Assembly (NCBI RefSeq): GCF_002920535.1
Contig: NZ_PQSS01000030.1
Location: 1-64,000, forward strand
Direction: 5' to 3'
From: Streptomyces sp. Ru71
GTDB taxonomy: Bacteria; Actinomycetota; Actinomycetes; Streptomycetales; Streptomycetaceae
Length of the DNA stretch: 64,000 bases
Part shown: positions 44,305-53,095 of the stretch, in pieces
Layout: each line of letters begins with the position of its first letter
Numbering within the stretch: the first letter of the stretch is position 1
The notes under the pieces: model-generated
What the model saw: the letters and a program-made list of their open reading frames with translations, nothing else
What the model was told of the DNA's origin: nothing
Databases searched by the model: none
Position numbers and translations under genes: made by a program

Positions 44305-45165
44305 TCAGAACGGATACCACCGCACCGTCGCGTCCCCGTCCCGCAGCGACGCCACCCGGCGCCGGAACTCCGCGAGCGCCTTGGGGTTGCTCGGGGCGTG
44401 CTGGGCGACCCAGGCGCAGCTGGCCGTCTCCCGCGCCCCGCGCAGCACCGCGCAGCCCTCCCACTCGCGTACGTCCCAGCCGTAGGCGGCGGTGAAGGCG
44501 TCGTACGCCTCGGCGGGCAGGCCGTAGCGGTCGCGGGAGAGGGCCATGACCACCAGGTCGTGCTCACGCAGGTCGCCGGAGAAGGTCTCCAGGTCGACCA
44601 GGACCGGGCCGTCGGGGCCGACGTGGACGTTGCGGGGCAGGGCGTCGCCGTGGATCGGGCCGGGCGGCAGGTGCGGGGTGAGCGCGGCCGCGGCCGAGGC
44701 GAAACCGTCGCGGCGCTCACGCAGATACGCGGCGTCCGCCGGGTCGATGGCGTCGCCCGCCAGCCGCAGCCAGCGCTCCACCCCGCCCAGCAGCTCCCGG
44801 CGCGGCAGGGCGAAGGAGGGGGCGGGCAGGGCGTGCACGATCCGCAGCAGTGCGGCCAGGTCGCGCGGCTCGGCGGGCCGTACCGCGTCCGGCAGCCGGT
44901 GCCACACGGTCACGGGGTGCCCGTCGACCAGCAGCGGCTCGGGCTCGGCCGCGCGGACCGCAGGGACGCCCGCCTCGGCCAGCCACAGCGCGATGTCCAG
45001 CTCGCGGCTGGCCCGCTCCAGCAGTTCGGCGTCGCGGCCCACCTTGACGACCAGGTCACCGGCGGCGAACACCGCGTTCTCGCCCAGGGCGAGCAGCCGC
45101 GCGTCACCGGCCCCCGGCAGCACGCCCGCCGCGGCCAGTACCTGCCGCGCCCGCGCCTCGTCCAT
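44305..45165 (-). CDS. aminoglycoside phosphotransferase-family kinase
   Basis: A 286-aa APH-fold small-molecule kinase. The N-lobe has LLALGENAVFAAGDLVVKVG with the ATP-binding lysine. The catalytic loop is IHGDALPRNVHVG, with the Asp intact, and the metal motif is VLVDLETFSGD. ATG 45165 has GGAGG six bases upstream. Members phosphorylate aminoglycosides, macrolides or primary metabolites such as homoserine; the substrate cannot be told from the sequence. It is divergent from the sugar importer operon and converges on the CHAT gene. Confidence 0.9.
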   Translation of the reverse strand: MDEARARQVLAAAGVLPGAGDARLLALGENAVFAAGDLVVKVGRDAELLERASRELDIALWLAEAGVPAVRAAEPEPLLVDGHPVTVWHRLPDAVRPAEPRDLAALLRIVHALPAPSFALPRRELLGGVERWLRLAGDAIDPADAAYLRERRDGFASAAAALTPHLPPGPIHGDALPRNVHVGPDGPVLVDLETFSGDLREHDLVVMALSRDRYGLPAEAYDAFTAAYGWDVREWEGCAVLRGARETASCAWVAQHAPSNPKALAEFRRRVASLRDGDATVRWYPF

Positions 45166-45258
45166 CGTCCGCCTCCGTGTCGCGTTCCCGTGTGTGAGCT
45201 CGGCGGCCAGTCTCGCATTCGCACAGGTCGGCGCCCGTACACGGGCCCGCACGTCCCC

Positions 45259-45287
45259 TTGACGACGGGAGCAGCCTTTACAACCAT
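45259..45287 (+). promoter_or_regulatory. promoter of the sugar ABC importer operon
   Basis: TTGACG at 45259-45264, a 17-base spacer and AACCAT at 45282-45287. An AAAGGGG ribosome binding site at 45309-45315 lies downstream, before the GTG at 45324. No convincing operator dyad was seen. Confidence 0.45.
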
Positions 45288-45323
45288 GGCCATGCCAACC
45301 CACGGCGCAAAGGGGCTGATTCC

Positions 45324-46259
45324 GTGACGGCAGTGGCGCAAGCGAGGCGGCCGGCCTCCCGCGCGCCGCGCTCCGGCCCCCCGGGCCGCGCCCTGGACCG
45401 GGGCGCCTGGTTCCTCGTCCTGCCCGCGCTGCTGCCCATCCTGGTGCTGAGCGTCGGCCCGCTGCTGTACGGCATCGCACTGGCGTTCACCGACGCCCAG
45501 TCCGGCCGAGCCGCGCCCACGCACTGGATCGGCGCCCTCAACTTCCGGGACCTGCTGCACGACACGCTGTTCTGGGAGTCGTTCCGCATCGGCCTGGTGT
45601 GGGCGGTCGGTGTGACCGTGCCGCAGTTCCTGCTCGCCCTCGGCCTCGCCCTGCTGCTGAACCAGGACTTACGGCTGCGCCGGCTCGCGCGGGCCCTGGC
45701 GATCGTGCCGTGGGCGATGCCGGAGGTCGTGGTCGGCATCATGTGGCGGCTCGTCTACAACACCGACGCCGGCGTCCTCAACGAGACCCTGCACGACCTC
45801 GGGCTCGGCGGCGGCCGCGACTGGCTCGGCTCGCTGTCCACCGCCCTGCCCGCCGTGCTCGTCGTCGGCGTCTGGGCGGGCCTGCCGCAGACCACGGTCG
45901 CCCTGCTCGCCGGCCTGCAGAACACACCGCGCGACCTGCACGAGGCCGCCGCCCTGGACGGCGCCGGCGCCTGGCGCCGCTTCCGCGAGGTCACCTGGCC
46001 CGCGCTGCGGCCCGTCGCCCTCGCCATCACCGCGCTCAACCTCATCTGGAACGTCAACGCCTTCGCGCTGGTCTACGTGCTGACCAACGGCGGCCCCGGC
46101 GGCCGGACCCGGCTGCCCATGCTCTTCGCCTACGAAGAGGCCTTCCGCTACGGCCAGTTCGGCTACGCCGCCGCGATGGGCTGCGTACTGGTCGCGGTGA
46201 TCGCCGTCTGTCTCGCGGTGTTCCTGGTGGGCCGGCTGCGAGGAGGGGAGGAGCGGTGA
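45324..46259 (+). CDS. sugar ABC importer permease, MalF/UgpA type (contains TTA codon)
   Basis: A 311-aa permease of the carbohydrate-uptake-1 class. It has six membrane helices, a cytoplasmic N-terminal basic segment, and the EAA loop ALDGAGAWRRFREVTWP. Codon 116 (45669-45671) is TTA, rare in Streptomyces and read only by the bldA tRNA, so the importer may be made late in development. The GTG start follows AAAGGGG. It overlaps the next permease by GTGA. As in other Streptomyces sugar importers there is no ATPase gene in the operon; the shared ATPase MsiK probably energises it. Confidence 0.93.
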   Translation: MTAVAQARRPASRAPRSGPPGRALDRGAWFLVLPALLPILVLSVGPLLYGIALAFTDAQSGRAAPTHWIGALNFRDLLHDTLFWESFRIGLVWAVGVTVPQFLLALGLALLLNQDLRLRRLARALAIVPWAMPEVVVGIMWRLVYNTDAGVLNETLHDLGLGGGRDWLGSLSTALPAVLVVGVWAGLPQTTVALLAGLQNTPRDLHEAAALDGAGAWRRFREVTWPALRPVALAITALNLIWNVNAFALVYVLTNGGPGGRTRLPMLFAYEEAFRYGQFGYAAAMGCVLVAVIAVCLAVFLVGRLRGGEER

Positions 46260-47089
46260 GGACCCGCAGGAGCGCCCGCGCCGGCCAGTACGCCGCCCTG
46301 CTGGCGTATCTCGTCTTCCTCGCGTTCCCCTTCCTCTGGCTGCTGTCCACCGCCTTCAAACCCCCGCGCGAGCTGGCCCGGCTGCACCCCACCTGGATCC
46401 CGAGGGACCCCACGCTCGCCAACTTCCGGCAGGCCTTCGACGAACAGCCCCTGCTGCGGGCCGCGTTCACCTCCCTGCTCGTCGCGCTCGCCGCCGCGCT
46501 GATCGCCGTATGCCTGGCGACCCCGATGGCGTACGTGCTGGCCCGGCACCGCACCCGGCTCGGGCGGGCGGCGAGCGGCTGGGTGGTGGTCAGCCAGGCG
46601 TTCCCGTTCGCCCTGGTGATCATCCCGTTGTTCCTGGTGCTGCGCAGGCTGAGGCTGGTCGACTCCCCGGGCGGGCTGGTGATGGTCTACGTCGTGTGGG
46701 CGCTGCCGTTCGCGCTGTGGCTGCTCACCGGGTACGTCCGGGCCGTGCCCGTCGAGCTGGAGGAGGCGGCGGCCGTCGACGGCGCCGGACGGCTGCGGAT
46801 CCTGGTGTCGGTGACGGCGCCGCTGCTCGCGCCGGGGATCGCGGCGACCGCGCTGTTCGCGTTCGTCACCGCGTGGAACGAGTTCTTCTTCGCGCTGGTG
46901 CTGCTCAAGAGCCCCGAGAAACAGACCCTGCCGGTCGTCCTCAGCCACTTCGTCGGGGCCGAGGGAGTCGCCGACCTCGGGCCGCTGGCCGCCGCGTCGG
47001 TCCTCGCCACGATCCCCTCGCTGCTCCTCTTCGCCCTCCTGCAGCGGCGGATCGCGAGCGGCCTGCTCGCCGGGGCGGTGAGGGGCTGA
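46256..47089 (+). CDS. sugar ABC importer permease, MalG/UgpE type
   Basis: A 277-aa permease with six helices, partner of the preceding gene. The EAA loop is EEAAAVDGAGRLRILVSVTAP, and the N-terminus has FPFLWLLSTAFKPPRELARL, typical of MalG. GTG 46256 overlaps the upstream TGA and is preceded by AGGAGGGGAGG, a very strong ribosome binding site. Its stop overlaps the next ATG (TGATG), so all three genes are coupled. Confidence 0.93.
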   Translation: MRTRRSARAGQYAALLAYLVFLAFPFLWLLSTAFKPPRELARLHPTWIPRDPTLANFRQAFDEQPLLRAAFTSLLVALAAALIAVCLATPMAYVLARHRTRLGRAASGWVVVSQAFPFALVIIPLFLVLRRLRLVDSPGGLVMVYVVWALPFALWLLTGYVRAVPVELEEAAAVDGAGRLRILVSVTAPLLAPGIAATALFAFVTAWNEFFFALVLLKSPEKQTLPVVLSHFVGAEGVADLGPLAAASVLATIPSLLLFALLQRRIASGLLAGAVRG

Positions 47090-48357
47090 TGCGCGCCCGC
47101 CTGGTGGTCCTCGTGCTGCTCGTGCTGCTCGCCGGCTGCGGCGACCCCGGCGGCGACGAGCGTGTCACCCTGCGCTTCGTGTCCCTGGCCTGGCAGGACG
47201 AGTCCGTGCGCGCCACGAAGGCGCTGGTGCGCGAGTGGAACGCGGCCCACCCGGACGTCGAGGTCCGTTACGTCCAGGGCAGTTGGGACAGCGTCCACGA
47301 CCAGCTCCTCACCTCCTTCGAGGGCGGCGAGGCGCCCGACATCGTCCACGACGCCGCCGACGACCTCGCCGACTTCGCGCACGGCGGCTACCTCGCCGAC
47401 CTCACCCGGCTGCTCCCGCAGCGGCTCAAGGACGACATCCCGCAGCACAGCTGGGCGACGACCACCTTCGACGGCGGCGTCTACGGCGTGCCCTTCCTCC
47501 AGGAACCCCGGGTTCTGATCGCCAACGCGGCCTGGCTGCGCCGCGCCGGCGTCCGCGTCCCCACCCCGGAACGCCCCTGGAGCTGGCCGGAGTTCCGGCA
47601 GGTGACCCGGCGGCTCAGCGGCGGCGGCCGGTACGGCGTGGCCTGGCCGCTGAAGGAACCCGTCTCCGCCACGCTCAACCTGTCCCTGTCCACGGGCGGG
47701 CAGCTCTTCCACCGGGGCGCGGACGGCAAGGTCACCGTCCGCTTCGAGGCCGCCGACGCCGTGGTGCCGGCCACCGTCCGCGACCAGCTCGCCGGTGACC
47801 GCAGCGCCCCGCGCTCCACCCTGGGCAGCGGCGGCTCCGACACGCTGCCCGGCTTCTTCGCCGGCCGGTACGCCATGGTGCCGCTGGGCTTCTCCTACCG
47901 TCAGCAGATCGCCCAGCAGGCGCCGAAGGGCTTCACCTGGCAGGTGCTGCCCGCCCCGGCCGGCGCCGCCGGACTCACCCAGGGCGTCAGCCCGCAGACC
48001 CTGTCCATCGCCCAGGACAGCCCGCACAAGAAGGAGGCCGCCGCCTTCCTGGACTTCCTGCTGCGGCCGAAGAACATGGTCCGGCTGGCGCTCGGCGACT
48101 GGATGCTGCCCACCGGCACCGAGGCGCTGAAGGACCCCGCCCTGCACACCGCGAAGGACGGCTGGGCGACCGGCACCGCCCTCGCCGCCCGGCTCACCTC
48201 GGCGCCCGCCCAGTCGGTGCGCGGCTACCCCGAGTGGAAGGACAAGGTGGCCACCCCCGCCTTCCAGGAGTACTACAGCGGCGCCATCGACCTCCCCGAA
48301 CTGCGCCGCCGCCTGGAACACGACGGCAACCTGGTGCTGGCCCGCTACCAGCGCTAG
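47089..48357 (+). CDS. sugar ABC importer substrate-binding lipoprotein
   Basis: A 422-aa extracytoplasmic lipoprotein. The short signal peptide (MRARLVVLVLLVLLAGC) ends in lipobox LAGC. The mature protein is the family 1 solute-binding fold with SWDSVHDQLLTSFEGGEAPD, GGVYGVPFLQEPRVLI and the usual late SPHKKEAAAFLDFLL. The last position in the operon is unusual, because Streptomyces sugar operons generally put the binding protein first. The sugar is unknown; no glycosidase or LacI regulator lies beside it. Confidence 0.92.
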   Translation: MRARLVVLVLLVLLAGCGDPGGDERVTLRFVSLAWQDESVRATKALVREWNAAHPDVEVRYVQGSWDSVHDQLLTSFEGGEAPDIVHDAADDLADFAHGGYLADLTRLLPQRLKDDIPQHSWATTTFDGGVYGVPFLQEPRVLIANAAWLRRAGVRVPTPERPWSWPEFRQVTRRLSGGGRYGVAWPLKEPVSATLNLSLSTGGQLFHRGADGKVTVRFEAADAVVPATVRDQLAGDRSAPRSTLGSGGSDTLPGFFAGRYAMVPLGFSYRQQIAQQAPKGFTWQVLPAPAGAAGLTQGVSPQTLSIAQDSPHKKEAAAFLDFLLRPKNMVRLALGDWMLPTGTEALKDPALHTAKDGWATGTALAARLTSAPAQSVRGYPEWKDKVATPAFQEYYSGAIDLPELRRRLEHDGNLVLARYQR

Positions 48358-48565
48358 GGCCTGTCGCGAAGTTCGTGCACACCCGACCTCACCTCCGGGA
48401 ACAGGCGCTCCGGTCGGCACGGTTGCACCGATCGGGGGACCGCGCGCCGTACGGGCGAGAAACACGGAGACCATAGGGTCGTGCGCCCTGCCAGTACCGG
48501 GCCCGAGACCGCGCCACGGCTGACGCGCGCCGGGACGAACGACGTTTCTTCAGGAGGACTGCTTC

Positions 48566-49399
48566 ATGACTGACCGGCCCTTGACGCTCATGGCCGTACA
48601 CGCCCACCCGGACGACGAGGCCACCGGAACCGGAGGGATCCTCGCGCGGTACGCGGCGGAAGGCATCCGCACGGTCCTCGTGACGTGTACCGACGGCGGA
48701 TGCGGGGACGGACCGGGGGGTGTCAAGCCGGGTGAGCCCGGGCACGATCCGGCTGCGGTCGCCGCGATGCGCCGTCAGGAACTCGACGCCAGCTGTGCCG
48801 TTCTGAAGATCAGTCACCTGGAGACGCTGGACTACGCCGACTCCGGGATGATGGGCTGGCCGGGCAACGACGCCCCCGGATCCTTCTGGCAGACCCCCGT
48901 CGAGGAAGGCGCGGCCCGACTCGCGGAACTCATGCGGCACTATCGCCCCGATGTGGTCGTCACCTACGACGAGAACGGCTTCTACGGCCACCCCGACCAC
49001 ATCCAGGCTCACCGCATCACGATGGCGGCGCTGGAGATGACCGATCTGGAACCGAAGGTGTACTGGACCACGATGCCCCGCTCGATGATGCGGCGGTTCG
49101 GCGAGATCATGCGCGAGTTCGGTGCCGACATGCCGGAGCCGGATCCCGCCGAGGCCGCCGCGCTGGCCGAGATCGGTCTCCCCGACGACGAGATCACCAC
49201 GTGGGTGGACGCCACGGCGTTCAGCGGTCAGAAGTTCGACGCACTGGCCGCGCACGCCAGTCAGGGCGAGAACATCTTCTTCCTCAGGATGGGCAAGGAG
49301 AGGTTCGCCGAGTTGATGGGCGTGGAGACCTTCGTACGGGTCCAGGACACCACGGGCGCGGCCGTCCCGGAGAACGATCTCTTCGCCGGGCTGCGCTGA
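48566..49399 (+). CDS. PIG-L family zinc deacetylase
   Basis: A 277-aa metal-dependent N-deacetylase or amidase. The zinc motif AHPDDE is at about residues 12-17 and the third ligand lies in GHPDHIQAH. The family includes the mycothiol enzymes MshB and Mca and antibiotic tailoring deacetylases; this protein resembles the general LmbE/PIG-L type more than the main Mca of Streptomyces. AGGAGG precedes the ATG and TAGGGT at 48474-48479 is a possible -10. The next gene, 93 bases on, is a glycosyltransferase with its own promoter, so a joint role in sugar modification is possible but unproven. Confidence 0.9.
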   Translation: MTDRPLTLMAVHAHPDDEATGTGGILARYAAEGIRTVLVTCTDGGCGDGPGGVKPGEPGHDPAAVAAMRRQELDASCAVLKISHLETLDYADSGMMGWPGNDAPGSFWQTPVEEGAARLAELMRHYRPDVVVTYDENGFYGHPDHIQAHRITMAALEMTDLEPKVYWTTMPRSMMRRFGEIMREFGADMPEPDPAEAAALAEIGLPDDEITTWVDATAFSGQKFDALAAHASQGENIFFLRMGKERFAELMGVETFVRVQDTTGAAVPENDLFAGLR

Positions 49400-49454
49400 G
49401 CCGTCCCTGCGGCGGCCGGGCAGGCGCATCGAGCGCGCAGCGCGGGTAAATACC

Positions 49455-49485
49455 TTGGACGAGACGTCTCGTCTCGGCATAGGGT
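49455..49485 (+). promoter_or_regulatory. macrolide glycosyltransferase promoter with 16-bp operator in the spacer
   Basis: TTGGAC (49455-49460), a 19-base spacer, and TAGGGT (49480-49485). GACGAGACGTCTCGTC at 49458-49473 is a perfect 16-bp palindrome overlapping the -35 and spacer. The ATG at 49493 follows the -10 by seven bases with no Shine-Dalgarno, so the mRNA is probably leaderless. The palindrome suits a TetR-type repressor; the 19-base spacer would also suit MerR-type activation. No such regulator gene is adjacent. Confidence 0.65.
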
Positions 49486-49492
49486 GCTCGAC

Positions 49493-50698
49493 ATGACCAG
49501 TCGTCGTGCCCACATCGCCATGTTCTCCATCGCCGCACACGGCCATGTGAACCCCAGCCTTGAGGTGATCCGGGAGCTCGTCGCGCGCGGGCACCGGGTC
49601 ACCTACGCCATCCCGCCCGTCTTCGCGGACAAGGTCGCCGAGACGGGCGCCGAACCCAAGCTCTGGAGCTCCACACTGCCCTCACCCGACGACGACCCCT
49701 CCGCGTGGGGCGACACCCTTCTCGACAACGTCGAACCGTTCCTCGCCGACGCCATGCAGGCCCTGCCGCAGCTGATCGAGGCCTACCGGGACGACGAGCC
49801 CGACCTCGTGCTGCACGACATCGCCTCCTACCCGGCCCGCGTCCTCGCCCACCGCTGGGGCGTCCCGGCGGTCTCCCTCTCGCCCAACCTCGTCGCCTGG
49901 GACGGCTACGAGGAGGAGGTCGCCGAACCGATGTGGGCGGAGCCGAGGAAGACGCCGCGCGGGCAGGCGTACTACGCCCGCTTCCAGGGGTGGCTGGAGG
50001 AGAACGGCATCACTCAGCACCCCGACGACTTCGCCGGCCGGCCCGCCCGCTCCCTGGTGCTGATCCCCAAGGCGCTGCAGCCCAACGCCGACCGGGTCGA
50101 CGAGCGGGTGTACACCTTCGTCGGCGCCTGCCAGGGCGACCGCGCCGCGCAGGGCACCTGGCAGCGGCCCGCCGGCGCCGAGAAGGTGGCGCTGGTGTCG
50201 CTGGGCTCCACCTTCACCAGGCAGCCCGCGTTCTACCGGGAGTGCGTCCGCGCCTTCGGCGACCTGCCCGGCTGGCACACCGTGCTGCAGATCGGCAAGC
50301 ATGTCGACCCCGCCGAGCTGGGCGACGTACCGGAGAGCGTGGAAGTCCGTGACTGGGTGCCGCAGTTGGCGGTCCTGAAGGAGGCCGACCTGTTCGTCAC
50401 GCACGCCGGGGCGGGCGGCAGCCAGGAGGGGCTGGCCACGGCCACGCCGATGATCGCCGTACCGCAGGCCGTGGACCAGTTCGGCAACGCCGACATGCTG
50501 GTGGGGCTCGGCGTGGCACGGCGGTTGGCGACGGCGGAGGCGACCGCCGAGGTGCTGCGCGAGGCCGCCCTCGCTCTGGTCGAGGACGCCGAGGTGGCCC
50601 GGCGGCTGAAGGAGATCCAGGCTCAGATGGCCCAGGAGGGCGGCACCCGGCGGGCGGCCGACCTCATCGAGGCCGAGCTGGCCGCGCGCGGCCACTGA
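49493..50698 (+). CDS. macrolide-type glycosyltransferase (GT1, OleD/MgtA-like)
   Basis: A 401-aa GT-B enzyme that transfers glucose or a similar sugar from a UDP-sugar to a lipophilic acceptor; relatives inactivate macrolides. The N-terminal acceptor domain begins HIAMFSIAAHGHVNPSLEVI, with the catalytic histidine in AAHGH. The C-terminal donor domain has LVSLGSTFTRQPAFY and FVTHAGAGGSQEGLATATPM, then IAVPQAVDQFGNADM. The ATG at 49493 is favoured over GTG 49484 because it fits a leaderless promoter. The last codons form the first copy of a 30-bp tandem repeat that continues past the stop. It could be a self-protection or xenobiotic-resistance gene. Confidence 0.93.
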   Translation: MTSRRAHIAMFSIAAHGHVNPSLEVIRELVARGHRVTYAIPPVFADKVAETGAEPKLWSSTLPSPDDDPSAWGDTLLDNVEPFLADAMQALPQLIEAYRDDEPDLVLHDIASYPARVLAHRWGVPAVSLSPNLVAWDGYEEEVAEPMWAEPRKTPRGQAYYARFQGWLEENGITQHPDDFAGRPARSLVLIPKALQPNADRVDERVYTFVGACQGDRAAQGTWQRPAGAEKVALVSLGSTFTRQPAFYRECVRAFGDLPGWHTVLQIGKHVDPAELGDVPESVEVRDWVPQLAVLKEADLFVTHAGAGGSQEGLATATPMIAVPQAVDQFGNADMLVGLGVARRLATAEATAEVLREAALALVEDAEVARRLKEIQAQMAQEGGTRRAADLIEAELAARGH

Positions 50699-50797
50699 GC
50701 GGGAAATCTGTCCGCGCGCGGCCACTGAGCGGGAAGCCTGGCCGCGGGCGGGCGCTGAGCGGGATCTGTCCGCGCGCGGTCACCGAGCAGGAAAACA
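50681..50797. repeat. 30-bp tandem repeat spanning the 3' end of the glycosyltransferase gene
   Basis: Four consecutive copies start near 50681, 50711, 50741 and 50769, with unit core CGCGCGCGGCCACTGAGCGG. The first copy encodes the last five residues (AARGH) and the stop codon, and because the unit is 30 bases the stop recurs in frame in later copies. Copies 3 and 4 are more divergent. No spacers separate them, so this is not a CRISPR array. Confidence 0.85.
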
Positions 50798-50798
50798 C

Positions 50799-50835
50799 GG
50801 GGGCCCGCCGGTCGGTACACGACCGGCGGGCCCCC
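50799..50835. terminator. strong bidirectional terminator between the glycosyltransferase and MMPL genes
   Basis: A perfect 15-bp stem: GGGGGCCCGCCGGTC (50799-50813) and GACCGGCGGGCCCCC (50821-50835) with the loop GGTACAC. It lies between two convergent genes, and GAAAACAC to its left would give a short U-run for the leftward transcript. Confidence 0.9.
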
Positions 50836-50845
50836 GGGCCGCGCG

Positions 50846-53095
50846 TCACACCCGCAGCGGCTCACCCTCGTCCCGCGCCGGCCGGCCGGCGATGGCCTCC
50901 GGCGCCTCGTCGTGGGTCAGGTCCGGCAGCCGGTGCAGCCACTTCGGCAGGTACCAGTTGCGCTCGCCCAGCAGCGCCATGACCGCCGGCAGCAGCACGC
51001 CCCGGATGAGGGTCGCGTCGATCAGGACCGCGGCCGCCAGGCCCACGCCCATCTGCTTCATCGACTGCATCGACAGCGTGCCGAAGATCGCGAAGACGGC
51101 GACCATGATCACCGCGGCGCTGGTGACCACCCCCGCCGTGGTGACCACGCCGTGCGCGATGGCCTCCTTGGTCGACCGGCCGCGCAGTCGCGCCTCGCGG
51201 ACCCGGGAGACGACGAACACGTGGTAGTCCATCGACAGGCCGAACAGGATCACGAACAGGAACAGCGGCAGCCAGGTCACGATCGCGCCGACCCCCTCCG
51301 CGCCGACCAGCGAAGCCCCCCAGCCGTGCTGGAACACCGCCACGAGGATGCCGTACGCGGCGCCCACCGACAGCAGGTTCAGCACGATGGACGTGAGGGC
51401 GATCGTCAGCGAGCGGAACGACAGCAGCATCAGCACGAAGGCGAACACCACCACGAAGGCGAACACCGGCACGACCGAACCGAGGAGCTGGTCGTTGAAG
51501 TCGTGCGAGCCCGCGACCTGCCCGGTGATCGGCGCCTCGACGCCCGCCACCTCGCCCAGCGTCGCCGGCCGCACCTCGTCGCGCAGCTTCTCCAGGCTGG
51601 CACCCGCCTTGTCCTGGTCGGAGCCGCCGACCAGGGGGACGTAGACGAAGGCGATGTTCTGCTTCTCGTGCACCTTGATGTCGACCGGGCCGCGCGAGGC
51701 GCCCGAGGAGATCGCCCGGTCCCGGAAGTCGGCGAGCGCCGCCTTCACCTCGGGAGCGGTGATGTCCTTGGCGCTCACGATCACCTCGGCCGGCTCCGAG
51801 CCGCCCGGGAAGGCGTCGTTGACCCGGTTGTAGGTCTGCACGATGGGCAGCGAGTCCCCGAACTCCTGGTCCAGCGTGAGCTGCTGCGTCTTCATGCCGA
51901 GCGCGGGCGCCGCCACCGCGAGCAGCGCGCCGGCCGCGACCACCACGGACAGCACCGGCCGGGCGAGCACGCCCTTGACGACGGCCGACCAGAACCGGCT
52001 CTCCCCGCTGCTCCTGCGCCGCCGCCGGCTCAGGAACGGCAGCCGGCCCTTCTCGACCCGCTCGCCCAGCAGCGACAGCAGCGCCGGCAGCACGGTCACC
52101 GAGCCGACCATGGCGACGGCCACCACCATCAGCGAGGCCAGCCCCATCCCCTCGAAGGTGGCGAGCCCGGTGAACAGCATGCCCGCCATCGCCACGCACA
52201 CCGTCACACCGGAGACCACGATGGCCCGGCCGCTGGTCGCGGCGGCGATCTGCAGAGCGGTACGGGCGTCCCGCCCGGCGGCCCGCTCCTCACGCTCGCG
52301 GCGCAGGTAGAACAGGCAGTAGTCGACGCCGACCGCCATACCGACCAGCAGCATCACCGAGTTGGCGGTGTCACTCATCGGCTGCACATGGCTGACCAGG
52401 CCCATCAGGCCCATCGTCGCCATGATCGCGGTGATCGCCAGCGCCACCGGCAGCAACGCCGCGACCAGCGCGCCGAAGGCGATCAGCAGAATGCCGAGGG
52501 CCACCGGCACGGCGGAGTACTCGGCCTTCTTGAAGTCGTCCCCGAACGCGTCGCTGAAGGTCTTCATCATGCTCGCGCCGCCGATCTCCTCGATCCGCAG
52601 CGTGCCGGCGTGCTCCTTCTGCACCCCCTCGACGGCCTTCAGCACCGGCTCCACCCGGTCGCCGGCGGTGTCCGCGTCACCGCGCATGTCGAACTGCACC
52701 AGCGCGCTGCGGCCGTCCTTCGAGATCGTCTTCGAGACGTACGGCGACGTCACGTCCGTGACCCGGCCGGTGCCGTCGACCGCCTTGACGACGGCGTCGA
52801 CGGCGGCCCTGAACTCCGTGTCGGTCGCCTTCAGCCGGCCGTCCTTCGCCTGCACCAGCACGGTCTCGCTCGCGGGCTCGTCGATGCCGGCGTCCTTGAT
52901 GATCCGGGCGGCGGTGTGCGTCTCGCCCTTCAGCTGGTCGCTCTCGTCCACATCGACCCGGCCCGCCGCCGATCCCAGCCCCATCGCCAGGACGACGAAC
53001 AGCACCCAGATGCCGACCGCCGCCCACCGGTGCCGGGCGCTCCAGCCGCCGGCCCGGGCGGCGAACCCCCGCACCCGCGATTCTCCACTCCCCAT
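50846..53095 (-). CDS. MMPL/RND-family transporter
   Basis: A 749-aa membrane transporter of the MMPL branch of the RND superfamily. It has one N-terminal helix (WAAVGIWVLFVVLAMGLGSA), a large extracytoplasmic loop beginning VDVDESDQLKGETHTAA, five helices, a second loop and five more helices, with a conserved HVFVVSRVREARL segment after GLSMDYHVF. Family members export lipids, glycolipids or hydrophobic drugs. Length is typical for Streptomyces MMPL proteins. No TetR or lipid-synthesis gene is adjacent, but an MmpS-like protein is encoded about 3 kb downstream. The strong hairpin after its stop ends the transcript. Confidence 0.93.
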   Translation of the reverse strand: MGSGESRVRGFAARAGGWSARHRWAAVGIWVLFVVLAMGLGSAAGRVDVDESDQLKGETHTAARIIKDAGIDEPASETVLVQAKDGRLKATDTEFRAAVDAVVKAVDGTGRVTDVTSPYVSKTISKDGRSALVQFDMRGDADTAGDRVEPVLKAVEGVQKEHAGTLRIEEIGGASMMKTFSDAFGDDFKKAEYSAVPVALGILLIAFGALVAALLPVALAITAIMATMGLMGLVSHVQPMSDTANSVMLLVGMAVGVDYCLFYLRREREERAAGRDARTALQIAAATSGRAIVVSGVTVCVAMAGMLFTGLATFEGMGLASLMVVAVAMVGSVTVLPALLSLLGERVEKGRLPFLSRRRRRSSGESRFWSAVVKGVLARPVLSVVVAAGALLAVAAPALGMKTQQLTLDQEFGDSLPIVQTYNRVNDAFPGGSEPAEVIVSAKDITAPEVKAALADFRDRAISSGASRGPVDIKVHEKQNIAFVYVPLVGGSDQDKAGASLEKLRDEVRPATLGEVAGVEAPITGQVAGSHDFNDQLLGSVVPVFAFVVVFAFVLMLLSFRSLTIALTSIVLNLLSVGAAYGILVAVFQHGWGASLVGAEGVGAIVTWLPLFLFVILFGLSMDYHVFVVSRVREARLRGRSTKEAIAHGVVTTAGVVTSAAVIMVAVFAIFGTLSMQSMKQMGVGLAAAVLIDATLIRGVLLPAVMALLGERNWYLPKWLHRLPDLTHDEAPEAIAGRPARDEGEPLRV

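Noticed and set aside
48356..48375. Insertion-sequence end suggested by GGGCCTGTCGCGAAGT after the sugar-binding protein gene
   Set aside because: It resembles some IS termini only loosely, no matching inverted end or transposase was found, and no target duplication is visible.
48566..49399. Assignment of the PIG-L protein as the main mycothiol conjugate amidase Mca
   Set aside because: The zinc motifs fit but the surrounding sequence is not close to the Streptomyces Mca I remember, so only the family name is given.
50681..50797. Possible CRISPR array
   Set aside because: Repeats are directly adjacent with no unique spacers, and no cas genes occur. The TPR-CHAT protein at 40842 is not accompanied by any CRISPR or Cas7-11-like gene.
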